Below the pieces are notes generated by a model. It saw only the letters and a program-made list of their open reading frames with translations. It did no database searches and had not been told where the DNA came from. Below are positions 11,800 through 23,250 of a DNA stretch of 64,000 nucleotides, in pieces. A program made the position numbers and the translations under genes. Numbering within the stretch: position 1 is the first letter of the stretch; every line of letters starts with the position of its first letter. The DNA is from Nectonema munidae (taxonomy: Eukaryota > Nematomorpha > Nectonematoida > Nectonematidae): NCBI GenBank assembly GCA_030549495.1, contig JAUIRK010000889.1, positions 124,001 through 188,000 of the forward strand, read 5' to 3'.

Positions 11800-12785
11800 C
11801 TACAATTAAAATATTACCAGTTAAAGAAAAATTATTTATTACCTTTCAAAAGTTGGGCAAAAATTTTATTAGAAGTGTAAATGGTCTAAAGAAGACAAAA
11901 CAAGTACAGATAACGTAGAATGTAGAATAAAGAGTGCTATTACAAATTACAGAATGGTGGTAGATAAGATAATAAGCACAACTGTTATACAAGTGACTTC
12001 GTCAATGAAAAAATAATGTGAGAACGATGAAGAGAGATAAATGAATCGCACATTCTTCATCAGCAAAGTAATGATCAAATATATGAGAAAATGGAAAACA
12101 TTCTTTTCTTGTATCGCAAAAGATGATGTATAACACATATAAGGTTATGCGATCAATTTCTCACGACCATCTAACTAAGTTGTGTGTTCAAGCTTTCATC
12201 AATGTTGGTGTGATATAAACACTTTTATGATTATGAAGTTTGTTCTCTCGCATATTTTGGAAAGATAACCAAACTTCATCATCAATGCGTGGTGGGGTGG
12301 TGTGCGCGTGTGTGAAAAGACTGTGGTATGTGATCAACAACACGATGTTGTATTCTATTGCAACCATACATGCTGCTTACCATATCAACAATTTATCTTG
12401 AAGGATGATAGGCCAACTTTATGGCAGTGTGCGTGTGTATGAATGTATAAAACGAGGAATCTCATCAATACTACGCTATTCTTCTTTATCCCAACAAAAA
12501 GTACATAGGAGGAATCTTTTGTTTCATACACAAAAAATTCTCATGACAATGAAAATATTTGTTCATACAATTCAAAATGCATTTTCCCGATTTCTTTACA
12601 TAACTTGGTGAATTAGCTGTACCAAAGGTTTTTCTACAATTGTTTTTCATAATTCACTATTTATTTATATAATTTACTCTTACGTAAACTAATTCAGCAT
12701 TATGGAAATGGGCATAATGTATAAAGGAACTCATATAAACATTTAAAATTGAAGTCTCTTTTTTCAATTTGGGTGTTATATTTCA
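11800..12785. other. No gene seen
   Basis: AT-rich DNA with small (TG)n-like patches near 12290-12330. Two 63-68 codon frames look like chance. The 5' end of the neighbouring piggyBac element should lie in the first few hundred bases. Confidence 0.45.
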
Positions 12786-13495
12786 ATCAATTTTTGACAG
12801 ATTTGATTGATTTTTATAAAAATGGTTAGGGTTAGAGTTAGGTTTAGATTATCTTTAAAAATGGACATTACCACTAAATTCAGCATACTTAAAAATGTGT
12901 ATATATGTGTAAAAACTTTATATATATTTTTTGAATAAAAGTTTACTTTTTAAAATGAGTTGTCATATATAAATCAATTTTTTGACAGGTTTGATTTATT
13001 ATCTTAAAAAATGGACATTACCACAAAATTCAGCATACTTGAAAATGTGTATATATGTGTAAAAACTTTATATATATTTTTTGAATAAAAGTTTACTTTT
13101 TAAAATGAGTTGTCATATATAAATCAATTTTTTGACAGGTTTGATTGATTATCTTAAAAAATGGACATTACCACGAAATTCAGCATACTTGAAAATGTGT
13201 ATATATGTGTAAAAACTTTATATATATATTTTGAATAAAAGTTTACTTTTTAAAATGAGTTGTCATATATAAATCAATTTTTTGACAGGTTTGATTGAAT
13301 ATCTTAAAAAATGGACATTACCACGAAATTCAGCATACTTGAAAATGTGTATATATGTGTAAAAACTTTATATATATTTTTTGAATAAAAGTTTACTTTC
13401 TAAAATGAGTTGTCATATATAAATCAATTTTTTAACAGGTTTGATTGATTATCTTAAAAAATGGTCATTACTCTAAATTCAGCATAGTTGAAATA
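12786..13495. repeat. 150-bp tandem repeat, about 4.5 copies
   Basis: The marker AAAAACTTTATATATATT recurs at 12911, 13061, 13211 and 13361, an exact 150-bp period. Internal copies differ by only one to a few bases each. The first copy is more diverged and carries an extra block rich in GGTTAG at about 12824-12846. The last copy is partial and decays after 13480. No coding. Confidence 0.93.
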
Positions 13496-13546
13496 TAAAT
13501 ATAACATTAAAATTTTTTATAAAAACATATTAATTTCTGATAAAAA

Positions 13547-13613
13547 TAGGGGGGTCAAAAAAGCCCCCCTCGGCACAGAGGTTTCAAAAAAAGCTCGGCA
13601 TAAATAGGGTTAA
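13547..13613 (-). repeat. G-run/C-run hairpin module, copy 2
   Basis: On the minus strand: TTAACCCTATTTATGCCGAG, a T-run with GAAACCTC, a second GCCGAGG, then GGGGGGC-T7-GACCCCCC. The G-run and C-run pair as a hairpin. The module matches that at 8.94 kb and the two at 57 kb, but has a short internal duplication. It separates the 150-bp tandem array from the LINE piece to its right. Confidence 0.65.
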
Positions 13614-14520
13614 GATGGTGAATCAGAAAGTTATTCCACACTGAAGAAATTTTGTATTTCATAGTTTGTTTATATATTTGTTTACTGTAGAAAGGTTGAA
13701 TAGCTTTATTAGCATTACGCAAATAAAAGTTAGGTTTGTGGTAATTGAAAGAAACGTAATCATCAAAAATGCCTGGTAAGTAACCATTCAAGAATTTATA
13801 AATAAATAAAGATATATTATAGGTATACAAATCATTAATTTTCAATAGGTCTGCTTTATAAAATAAAGGAGAGGTATGCGCCAAAAAAATTGAGTTGAAT
13901 ACAGATCTTATCATTTTTTTTTGAGAAACAATCAAAGAGGAGATGTTTTGATGTCTCCAAATAACTAGACAGTAGTTAATATAAGGAAGAAAAAATGAAT
14001 TATAAAGTAAAAGCTTGACTTTAGTAGGAAACACGTTTTTGAATCTTTTTATGATACCAATGACTCGAGATAATTTATTATTTACGTACGAAATATGCTG
14101 TTTCCATTCCAATTTATTGTCTATTACGACACCCAAAAGATTGGACAATCTCAAATTTCAAATTGGTAAATATTAGTTCAGAACACATGCTATTCCCAAA
14201 TAGCATTGCTTTAGACTTTTCAAAATTAATACACATACAGTTAGCTTTGCACCATAAAAAAAGTTTATCAACTTCTTGATTAAAGTAATTAATTTTATTG
14301 AAAAACATATCACAAGAAAAAGGGATATTGATAGTTAAATCATCTGCAAAGATAAAAAACTTTAAATTTATATTGGAAAGAGGTATATCATTTAGAAAGA
14401 TCAAAAACAAAAGAGGTCCCAAGATGGAACCTTGAGGAACGCAAGAAAGAATTGATTGAGTATTAGAAAGTAAACCCTCAACAATTACACTTTGGTATCT
14501 TGTATGAACTTCGTTTTCTG
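13614..14520 (-). mobile_element. LINE reverse transcriptase, palm to C-terminus (3' half)
   Basis: The minus strand encodes the RT palm: CVPQGSILGPLLFLIFLNDI, then the catalytic FADD at 14350-14339, then CMCINFEKSKAMLFG. After one frameshift near 14140 it continues with LLGVVIDNKLEWKQHISYVN, LLLYNSFFLPYINYCLVIW and the C-terminal thumb region down to about 13614. This is a non-LTR (Jockey/Rex1/CR1-group) RT. The last residues of the open frame run into the GC-rich module and are not LINE. It is placed head to head with the EN-RT piece beginning near 14529, which belongs upstream of it in an intact LINE. Confidence 0.88.
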
Positions 14521-14528
14521 TTGTATCA

Positions 14529-15535
14529 TTCTTCAATGCTTTTCACTCCTACTCATTTTTTCCTACCATAACTAAGATGACTTACCCATCTTCGCAAACG
14601 TTATTAGATAATTTTTTCATACATAGTTCATCTTTTTACTATAGAAGTTTTATATTTGAAACTTGCATTTCTGATCACTATCCAATCATTTTGTCTCTAA
14701 AAATAGGCTTTTTTAATTATAAACATTTAACAAAACACTTCTTCAATTCTAATAAATTTATGGAAAGAATTAAACATTTTAATTGGATGTCTTTGATACA
14801 TATCTCTGAAAATCCTGAAGTAATCGCTAACAGTTTTATTAAGCAGTTTTCTGAGGATATTAACAAGTGTACGACTACTAAAGAAATCAAGAATAAATCT
14901 AAATACAATATAAGATTAAATGGATGGATTACGGAAGAGTTGTTCGTACTTATTCGTAAAAGAGATGGACTCCATAAGAAGTTGAAGTTGATCTCTAACA
15001 AAAATTTAAAGCATGAGTTTTATTATTTGCGAAATGAAATCAAGCATAGGATAAGAAGATTAAAATATGAGCATTACAATAATATATTTGATAAATGTAA
15101 TTCATCTAAAGACACTTGGAAGGTGATTAATTCTATTATCAAAAAAGAGAAACAAAATATAAAATCAGTTTTATCTAACGGCAAAGTAGTATTTAACGAT
15201 ATCGACATTGCCAATTCTTTTAATGAACACTTTACAGAACATAGTATAGATAAAAACTTTGATTTTGATAAAATTGATGCTACCATGCCTAGTGTTAACC
15301 AAGTATTCAGCTTCGATTTTATCTCTGTAAATGACATAATTCTGGCAATAAACAAACTGAAAAATAATGATTCCAAAGATATATATGGCATATCTGTTAA
15401 TCATATTAAAATGTCGAAAAATTATATTTGGCTTTTCCTGTATAATTTTTTCAATCTATGCCTTTATAACTCTGTATTTCCATCTTGCTTTAAAATATCT
15501 ACAGTTGTTCCAGTTCACAAAAAAAGGGACAAATT
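14529..15535 (+). mobile_element. LINE endonuclease C-terminus and RT fingers (inverted 5' half)
   Basis: The plus frame opens within the endonuclease (FFNAFHSYSFFPTITKMTY, LLDNFF) and includes the SDHYPI motif that ends AP-type endonucleases. A linker follows with GWITEELFVLIRKRD and HRIRRLKYEHYNN. It then enters RT: SSKDTWKVINSIIKKEK, INKLKNNDSKDIYGISVNHI and TVVPVHKKRDK, where homology stops at about 15535 and unrelated sequence follows. It is uninterrupted over more than 320 codons, so this half is fairly young. The RT part between KKRDK and the palm (about 100 residues) is missing from both halves. Confidence 0.88.
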
Positions 15536-15934
15536 AGTGGTGCGTCTTTTTACCCCAATCTACCCAAATCCACCCCTAATCTACTCAGTTTACTTCTAAA
15601 AAAAACTATATTTAGATTTATACATCTAAAATTACATAAATTTTTTAATTATACGAAAGTTATTTTTGTCGATTTCAAACGAAAATTTAATTTTTACAGT
15701 ATAAAGCCAATATTCTATATAACAATTTAGAATATTGTATTTATTTTTACAGTATAAAGCATAAAATGCAAAATTTTTACCTGAGTGTTTCCTTATCTTG
15801 AACAATTTATTTACTTTAAAAAAATCTCTAGGTAAGGTAATAAGAGTGTTAGATATGCGATAAACTTATAGATAAAGTGATTTAATACTTTTTAAAAGGA
15901 TTATAAAATTTTTTTATAAATACATCTAAGAAAG
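15536..15934. other. No gene seen
   Basis: Short AT-rich stretch between LINE parts. It contains a repeated T-rich ATAAAGC block (15700-15765) and nothing else recognisable. Confidence 0.4.
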
Positions 15935-15990
15935 AAAGAAAGAAATAAAGAAAGATTTATTTACTATACACTTTTACATAGGAAAAAAAT
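15935..15990 (-). mobile_element. LINE 3' tail with (TTTC)n
   Basis: On the minus strand the sequence ends TATAGTAAATAAATCTTTC followed by TTTC/TTTA repeats. It resembles the tail at 8549-8720 (AAATAAA before a short pyrimidine repeat). No coding part is attached, so this is a heavily 5'-truncated copy. Confidence 0.45.
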
Positions 15991-16003
15991 ATATATATAT
16001 ATA

Positions 16004-16659
16004 TCTCCAACCCGTATATTACGATGATTCTTCTCCAACCTGTATTCTACGATGATTCATCTCCAAACTATATACTACAATGATTCATCTCCAACCCGTA
16101 TACTACGATAATTCATCTCCAACCTGTATACTACGATGATTCATCTTCAACCTGTATACTACAATGGTTTCTATTCCATGTACAAATAACTAGGGAGACA
16201 ATGTTCAATTTTCTGTTCACATTCTGCTAGATGTAAGATTTGATATACCCCATTCGGGGAGACGATGGTTCATCTACAACCTGTATACAGCGATAATTCA
16301 TCTCCAACCTATCAGTTCATATTTTGCTAGATGTAAGATTTGATATACCTCATTCGGGGAGAGGATGTTAGATAAGTTATTAATTTTTTCACGATATTAA
16401 ATAATTTATTTTATCAAATAATCAAAATAAAATTCTGTAATCAAATAATCGAAAAATATTCTTTAAAAAATCAAAAAATATCAAACTTTCTGTTCATATT
16501 TTGCTACCTCATACGATGTTACAAAAGTTATTACCTATACTTTGCAATTTGCACGATTTTAAATATTATATTTGTCGAATAATCAAAGAATCGAAAAATG
16601 TTCAAATCAAAAAATATTTATTCTTTTTAAATATATCGTTGGCTCCCCTTACTTTTAGT
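16004..16659 (+). repeat. Dispersed repeat with six 28-bp units, copy 1
   Basis: Starts with six tandem 28-bp units (TCTCCAACCTGTATACTACG followed by ATGATTCA) at 16004-16171. A unique part with two TGCTAGATGTAAGATTTGAT blocks follows, then an AT-rich part ending CCCCTTACTTTTAGT at 16659. The same sequence occurs at 55563-56150 with five units and a few block indels. Both copies start after an A and end at the same T, so the boundaries are real. No coding, and no clear terminal inverted repeat. Confidence 0.9.
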
Positions 16660-16865
16660 TTCGTGTGTGCATAATTTGATAAAAATTAATTATTAAAGAC
16701 TAGTTTTATCTTTCAATTTTAAAAGTATATCGCTTGCGACTCATCTAACGCAATGACATCTCTCAAATAAATCCGAGTAACTTAATACTTTGTTATCTAT
16801 AAATTTGCATCTAATATGCTGTACTATTTGACTTAGGTAATGTAAAACAGGTATTAGAATCTTAT

Positions 16866-16995
16866 TGCGGATGCGGATGCGGATGCGGATTTCAACATCA
16901 AAAGAATCCGCGGATGAGGATGCTGAGCGGATGTTTGTTTTTTTGCGGATGATCCGCATATGAGGATGCGGATGCGGATATCCGATACATCTCTA
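16866..16995. repeat. GCGGAT-rich MITE-like repeat
   Basis: Runs of GCGGAT in tandem at the left, a middle with ATCCGCGGATGAGGATGC, and the right end GGATATCCGATACATCTCTA. The same end sequence marks repeats at 34511-34681 (start TAGAGATGTATCG, end CATATATCTCTA) and about 45965-46057. GC-rich against its surroundings; no coding. Confidence 0.65.
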
Positions 16996-17027
16996 ATATC
17001 AGCACACGCTGGAAAGTGCTTTGAAAT

Positions 17028-17061
17028 CTACCTACCTACCTATCTACCTACCTACCTACCT
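17028..17061. repeat. (CTAC)n microsatellite
   Basis: Imperfect run of CTAC with one CTAT interruption, next to a short TCTCTC run. Confidence 0.9.
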
Positions 17062-18290
17062 CTCTCTCATGTCATAAATTGTTTTGTACAAAACATAGCT
17101 AAAAACCCAAAATATAGTTGGTTGTTATAAAATTTATTGTTTTGATTAGGGTGAGATAAATTTTTATTGCAAACTTGCCAGTGTTTTTTCGATTAAATCT
17201 ATATTTTATATAATTATTTTATGTTTATTTTTTTAATATAAATACATTATGTAATTTTTTATATACTATGTAATTTTTTTTAAAAATAAGTCTAAGTGAG
17301 TGAATGCTTTTTTCTTACATTTGAAATGGATTAATATTTTTCGTTAATTAAATATGTTTCTAAAACCTAAGATTTAGAATAAGCATAAAAGTGTGTGATA
17401 AGCTTGCTTGTTATATTTTAATACTCCGATGAATTTTATTATATTATAGGATTCTCACATTTATATGAATAATGCTATTATAATTATTTTTTTACAATAT
17501 ATTTGTCATCTATGTGACATCTTACGCTATGTAGATGAAAAATATTACGGCTGATATTTACCGAACTTTTATATTTTTCGTAAGTAATTTCAAATTGAAT
17601 TTTTATACAAACAGCCTATCGAATTGTACATTAATTTTGAAACGTAACGTACCGTATTTCCCTACTGAGTCTCACTCTACATCTATTGATGGCTATTTCG
17701 GTATTCAAAAAGAATATGCATGTGGTAATATAAAAAACGATCATTCTACGTTTAAAAGAATAATGCTATGTCCCATAATTAAAATTATAACTTAATTAAA
17801 TAGAGTGTCTTTTATGGAACGTATATTTGTTTTTTTTCAATGCCCATTTTAAATTACATTTTTATATATTTTAATATTTTTAACTGTATTCTGTCTCAGT
17901 TTTAAACTTTTAAAAAATAGTATTTGTATTTTTTATAATTTTTAATTTTAATTTAAATTTTTTTAAACTCATTAATTTTTAACAATAAGTATATTTTAAA
18001 TTTCATAACTAGATTGTTTAAAATTTAAATTCTTGTTTCCATCCCATACCATAATTTTTATAACAAAAATGTTAAATTTTATAAAATTTACTCTTTACAA
18101 TTAAATCCAATATTGTTGTGTTACTTATCCTAAGAATTTTTATTACGAGTTTAAAATAAGGCGACCAGATTTTAACATCGGTAAATTTTATAGAACGTAA
18201 AAATAGTATTCTAATATATTTTTTCAAACAAGTACAATTTATAAATTTAATACATTAAAAATATGTACAGTATTATTTATTTTTTGGTAT
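17062..18290. other. No gene seen
   Basis: Very AT-rich. An 86-codon frame at 17535-17795 has mixed composition but no family I recognise, and I do not call it a gene. A GGCGACCAGATTTTAACATC string near 18160 resembles the end of some hAT elements and may mark the left end of the next fossil. Confidence 0.4.
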
Positions 18291-18296
18291 ATTTCT

Positions 18297-19860
18297 CATT
18301 TGAATGATTTTTTTTAGTAGATTGCTGTCGTTGTTTAAAAAATCATGTAATTTTTCACAGGAACTCGTTAAATTATATTTCACACATAAAATAGCTTTTA
18401 AAGTCTCAACACTTAATTGTCATTTTTGTGATGTCCATACTTTATTCACCGTAGAAAAAATATGTTCAGTTGCAGCATTACTTCCTGGTAAGGACTGCAT
18501 ATTCCACTATTTTCAGTGCATTATTGTATGGAATATGGTTTGCTTCAAAATGATGAAATGCTTTCAACCATTTGTTCTCTATCGTGATATTTGCTCATGC
18601 CCAAAATCTAATCTTTTCATTATCAATATTTTAATAATGATTCCTCTTTAAAAAGATTATTTTCGGAAATATTACAATATGGTAAATTTTGAGTAATATA
18701 TTCGAATGATTTTTGCACATCATTCCATTTAAGTTCTTGTTTCAATATAAAAAAATTAAAATGTTCAATATCATTGTAATGTCCCGTCCATTCTCCTAAA
18801 TAATCTATGCAGTTACTATAGAACTTTTTAATATGATTCATGACATGTGCACGATTTATTGCACCTTGTTCTTTTAGCTGGCTTATATTATTACGAATAA
18901 TTAACGGAAGGGAGTTATTTTCTAACCGCTCATGCCACTGAAATTTTAAATTATTAACTTCATTTGCCATTTCGATTACCGAAATTTTGTCACCTTCAAT
19001 AAGTTTTATAGCATTTTGAAAAAAGAGCTGCTTGATTGTGTACAAACTCTAGCCAAATTTTAGAAGAATTTTTTTCAAAAAACTCTTCTAAAATTCTAGG
19101 ACATTTATCTTCTGATAGAAAGTAGGATTTTAAGGGATCATATATTTTCAAACTTCTTTCCATAGCTGGCAAAAGAGCCAATCAGCGCGTTTTACTGTAT
19201 CCAAGTATTTTCTGATATTCGACTCCCGCATTTTCACAAAATTCTTTAAGCATTTCAAGCCGCCCAGTGTATATATAGAAATATTTTTATAACAATATTT
19301 TCCACATCTACGGGCAACAAGTCAGCAGCTGTTTGACTGGCATTATGTATTTTGTGCTCTGCACAACCAGCACCAATAATATTTTGATTAATGTTTTTGT
19401 TTAATTTATAAAAAATGTTATTTGCACCTTTTCTCGCTTTTCCTTCAAAATTTGCGCTCGTGTTGTCTGCGCATATGCAATCATTTTATGTTTTAAATAG
19501 TTTTTTTCTAGAATATTTATAATCGAGCTGAAAATGATTTGAGAAGTTTCGCTGTGCAAAGAAACGAAATCTAAAATTCTAATTTTTATTCCACTTTCCG
19601 AATCAAAAAATCTAATAATGGTAGGAAATAACTTCATATTCTTATGATTAGATGCGTCAGAATATATGGATATAAAATTCATTTTTTGTAGAAAGTGCTT
19701 TGAAATATCATTCTTCCCCCGTGCGATATGGAAAATTTACTATTACATTTCTCACATTTTACCATGTAATCGGTTTTGGTTTTTTTAATAAAAGGAAATT
19801 CACCTTTTAGATCATCTTTGAATTTGCATGATCTTTTCTTTACTCATTAGGTTAAAAATC
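18297..19860 (-). pseudogene. hAT transposase fossil with BED-type finger
   Basis: From right to left on the minus strand: a zinc finger (KCEKCNSKFSISHGGR then SKHF, near 19760-19690), then IYSDASNHKNMKLFPTIIRF and SETSQIIFSSIINILEKNY (19682-19500). Pieces of an NNIF..L..N / GCAEHKIHNA region follow, then RWLALLPAMERSLKIYDPLK (about 19190) and further core down to 18623. The hAT dimerisation block is near 18490-18380 (LPGSNAATEHIFSTVNKVW, QLSVETLKAIL). The order of finger, core and dimerisation domain identifies hAT. At least four frame breaks or stops mean it is dead. Terminal repeats and target duplications were not found. Confidence 0.8.
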
Positions 19861-20929
19861 TAAAAAAAAAAGATATCAAATTATATTGTAAATTATTATT
19901 ATATACATATTGCATAATTTGTTATATTATTTAAATTTAGTTTATTTCAAGATTTATATCATGCCAAAAAATCTTAATTCTCTAAGAATTTAACTGTTAT
20001 AGACTTCAAAATAAATTACACAAAACTTTCAAAAATTAAAAAAAATCATAATTATTGTAGTGTTATTTACTCATGATTTATAAAACTCAACACAGAGCAC
20101 TAAAACTTAGACCCGGGTAAATCGTATATATGAAATATGAGAGAACATTTTGTACTACCTAAACTTGATTATGTGATAAATAAATGGAATATTTGGAAAC
20201 TTAAAATAAATTCATTTTGTTTTTGTACTTGAAGTAAAAAAAATAAAAGCAAAAATAAATTTTTTTTATCAATCAATTTTATAAATTAACATTTTTAATT
20301 TAAAAAAGAAACAGTTTTTAACACGTATCTTGTGATGAAACACTTTTAAAAAGTAATATATTTTGAAAATTATTTTTTTCACAATTTTTTTTACAAACTC
20401 GAAATTTTCATTTTTCTGATATTTTTCGAACAATCATCTTTTATTTAGCTTTTATTGATGACAAAAAATATTAAAACTGCTAAAATAAAAATTAAATCAA
20501 GTAAATATCATTTCTAAATAGGGATAATTATTTTTTACCAGACTAAAAATTGATTGACCAGCAAAAATTAAAAACTTCGACAAAAGACGCACAAAGAGAA
20601 ACAACATATAATTAAAATTTGTAAATAGTTCTCGATAATCTGTTTTGCAATAATTGTTATTATTAAAGTTTAATAATTATAAGATTAACAAAAATAATAT
20701 GAAATTCATATCCTGGCGAAGTATTTACATGGCCACTGAAAACCATATATTGCCTTCTCCTTATCATGCCGTTTTCTGGCTTGTCGTGCATTCTTTTCTA
20801 AAATCGGGATTTATTTTAAAATACCGCGGGACAATTACGCCTGGTCACTTTAGTTTAAAACAATAAAAAACTATTTATCTAGGAATGTGTATTGTATTTT
20901 ATCATACTTTTCAATTTTTTATATTATAT
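19861..20929. other. No gene seen
   Basis: Very AT-rich DNA. A 70-codon frame at 20654-20866 has no recognisable features. Confidence 0.45.
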
Positions 20930-20937
20930 TTTATCAT

Positions 20938-21216
20938 CAGGGCCGGCCTTAGGCCACTGCAACCTATGCGGCCGCAGTGGGCCCCGCGCTTCTTATTTTT
21001 CATTTTGATGATATATTGTATGCTTTCGCTAAATGCAAGGTTCGCAAAGTAAAGTTACTTTGATCGTCATTTTGTGTTAATGAAAAAGTAATAAAACAGA
21101 TCTATTTTCTTTCTTTCAAAATCTTATTTTTTACTTTAAATCTTTTTTCCTACCCACACTGGGCCCCGCGCTATCCATTTTGCATATAGCCCCGCTAACA
21201 CTGGGGCCCGGCCCTG
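20938..21216. mobile_element. Non-autonomous hAT element (MITE) with 8-bp target duplication
   Basis: The left end is CAGGGCCGGCCTTAGG and the right end is GGGGCCCGGCCCTG, i.e. inverted ends starting CAGGGCCGG. It is flanked by a perfect 8-bp duplication TTTATCAT at 20930-20937 and 21217-21224. The 279-bp body has GGGCCCCGCGC twice and no open frame. CAG-starting ends and an 8-bp duplication are the hAT signature, so a hAT transposase moved it. The intact duplication suggests a fairly recent insertion. Confidence 0.93.
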
Positions 21217-22789
21217 TTTATCATGATAGTTTAATCTTTTACCCTAAATATTTCACAATTTTAACCACGATTGTGGAGTTTCCCTTTGAAGTTGGTGCAG
21301 TCAGATTTTAAAGGGATTAGAGTCTGGATCCGTGCCTAATAAAATTTAGGAGCCCAAGTTTAATTTTTTTTAAGTATTCCAAAAAATTAAAATTTGCGTA
21401 ATCCTAAAATGGAATTTCATATACTTAAAGCAGACAATTTTCATTTCATAGTACATCGGTGTTACACTGATATTAAAAGGGTTAACTATTTTAAATTTAT
21501 AAGTATTTGGAGGCGGTTTTTTTTATAGATATATTGACCTAGATTAGGATTATTTTAGGTTCTTAGAGTTGGAGTTGGATATTTTCCTCTCCCTCCCCAA
21601 CTCTGAGTTTGACTTACTGTTAGTTATCTTTAAGGAGCCATGAGTAAGGCTTTTTTAGATGCTTGATTTCGAAACCGCAAAGTCTTCAGTTTGATTCCAA
21701 TAATATTCTTTCATAGTTTGATACAAGAAGTACTATTGTGCCTTTCTAGATTCCATTGTAAGTTACCATTTTATTTTTATTTTAAGAATGAAAATTTCAA
21801 AATAATTTCTAAATATAGTACTTTGTTCATTTTAGTTTTAACTAGCAATATTAAGAATACACTATTTAATTTGCCTATTTAAATCGGCTATACCTCTGTA
21901 TTTGAGATGTAAGTATTTCAGTGTATGGGTGTCTAATGTCAATATTTATGTAGTATGTATATATGTCTAGATGTTTTTTGTGTCAGACGTGTATTAATAT
22001 AAATAAATAGGAAAGTTTGTGTCAATGTTAAGGAAATGTATATGATAAAGTATGTATGTACGATTGCGCCAGCACTAAATCTTACTTCAACCTTAACACT
22101 AAGGCTATACTACCACTAATGTTAATTCTACACTAATCCTAACCCAGACAATATGTTTCCAAAATTTTACACATTAAGGCCCATTTAGAGATTGGTTGCG
22201 CACTTGTCAATCAAATATTGTGCAAATCGAGGGAAAAATACTTAGAAATACTTAGATCTTAAATTATAAGAAGCTAATTTATAAACAACTAATACTCAAA
22301 ATGTTGGAAAATTTAGAAATTTGTTTAAATTTTGGGAAAAATATTTTCTCAAGGTGAGTTTAGGAAAGCTTAAAAAACTTTTAATACTCAAAGTACAAAT
22401 TTTAAAAGAAACTTTAAGCGCTAATTCTTTTTATTTTTTATTGAAAGAGTAATCTATTTATTGGTTTACTTTTATTTTTATTTTACCATTTCATTTTTTT
22501 TAAAAATTAATAAAAATTTCAATTTGAAGTTGAAAAAATTTCAAACTAATTAGCAAACTAATTTTCTGCCAACATCGATGATAATAATATCTCGATCTAT
22601 TCATCGACGCCAAGAGAGGAATTTTATGACCATTACGACAAAATAATTTAAAAAATAATTCTAAAAAGCAAATCCATGACTGTCATGAACACGACTTGCA
22701 AGCTTAAGGATCTTTATTCTTTAAATCTTTAATAATTGATCATTTAAATTAATTTTATTTGATATTGGTCTATTTTCTATCATCCCGGC
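21217..22789. other. No gene seen; one dispersed repeat block
   Basis: AT-rich. The block at about 21405-21470 (ATATACTTAAAGCAGACA followed by GGTGTTACACTGA) recurs at about 25635-25700 with around 75 percent identity by eye, so both are parts of an old dispersed repeat. Nothing else is supported. Confidence 0.45.
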
Positions 22790-23250
22790 AAGAAAATTAA
22801 CGATAAACGATGACTTTGTTTTAAATGATACCCAGACTACTCAACATTTTCCCAACCAAGAAGAACTCAATGATCTGATTAGAGATCTTGAACTTACAAA
22901 ATCAAAAGCAGAATTATTGACATCACGGTTGAAACAGTGGAACATTGGAAAGACAAAGACAAAGACATCTCGTATTTTCACAGTATTTCACACTGGAAGA
23001 AAAAATTTGCTTTTGCCACAATATTAAAGCTTTACTTGAAGAAATTAAATTGCCATTTAATTCCAGCAACTGGCGCTTGTTCTTCTGATTGGCCGAACAA
23101 ATGGATAGATTAAGCTTTATTAAGAAAAATAACTTTAATGTATCGCTGTTTTAAAGTTTTTTCATTAAATCTTTGCATAAAAATGTTGTTATAATTACTG
23201 GCTGCCTGAGTATTTTCAGAAACCTAGTTTTTAATTGGTGGCAAAACTCT
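22790..23250 (+). pseudogene. Degenerate coding remnant, unknown family
   Basis: The plus strand at about 22803-22945 reads DDFVLNDTQTTQHFPNQEEL followed by LIRDLELTKSKAELLTSRLK without a stop. Further on, in shifted frames, are CFCHNIKALLEEIKLPFNSS, NWRLF and, near 23215, FNWWQNSS. The composition and continuity look like a once-coding sequence. I recall similar strings in repeated uncharacterised proteins of invertebrates, but cannot name a family with certainty. Multiple frame changes and stops make it a fossil. Confidence 0.4.

Noticed and set aside
12824-12846. TTAGGG-like string as telomere remnant
   Set aside because: Only about three imperfect units in one satellite unit; similar AACCCTAA strings occur by chance at 22.1 and 58.3 kb.
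16004-16171. Regular 28-bp repeats, possible CRISPR array
   Set aside because: The units are directly adjacent with no spacers, sit inside a dispersed repeat, and the DNA is eukaryotic.
17535-17795. 86-codon plus-strand frame
   Set aside because: No recognisable motif, no splice sites, and it lies in a very AT-rich gene-free stretch.
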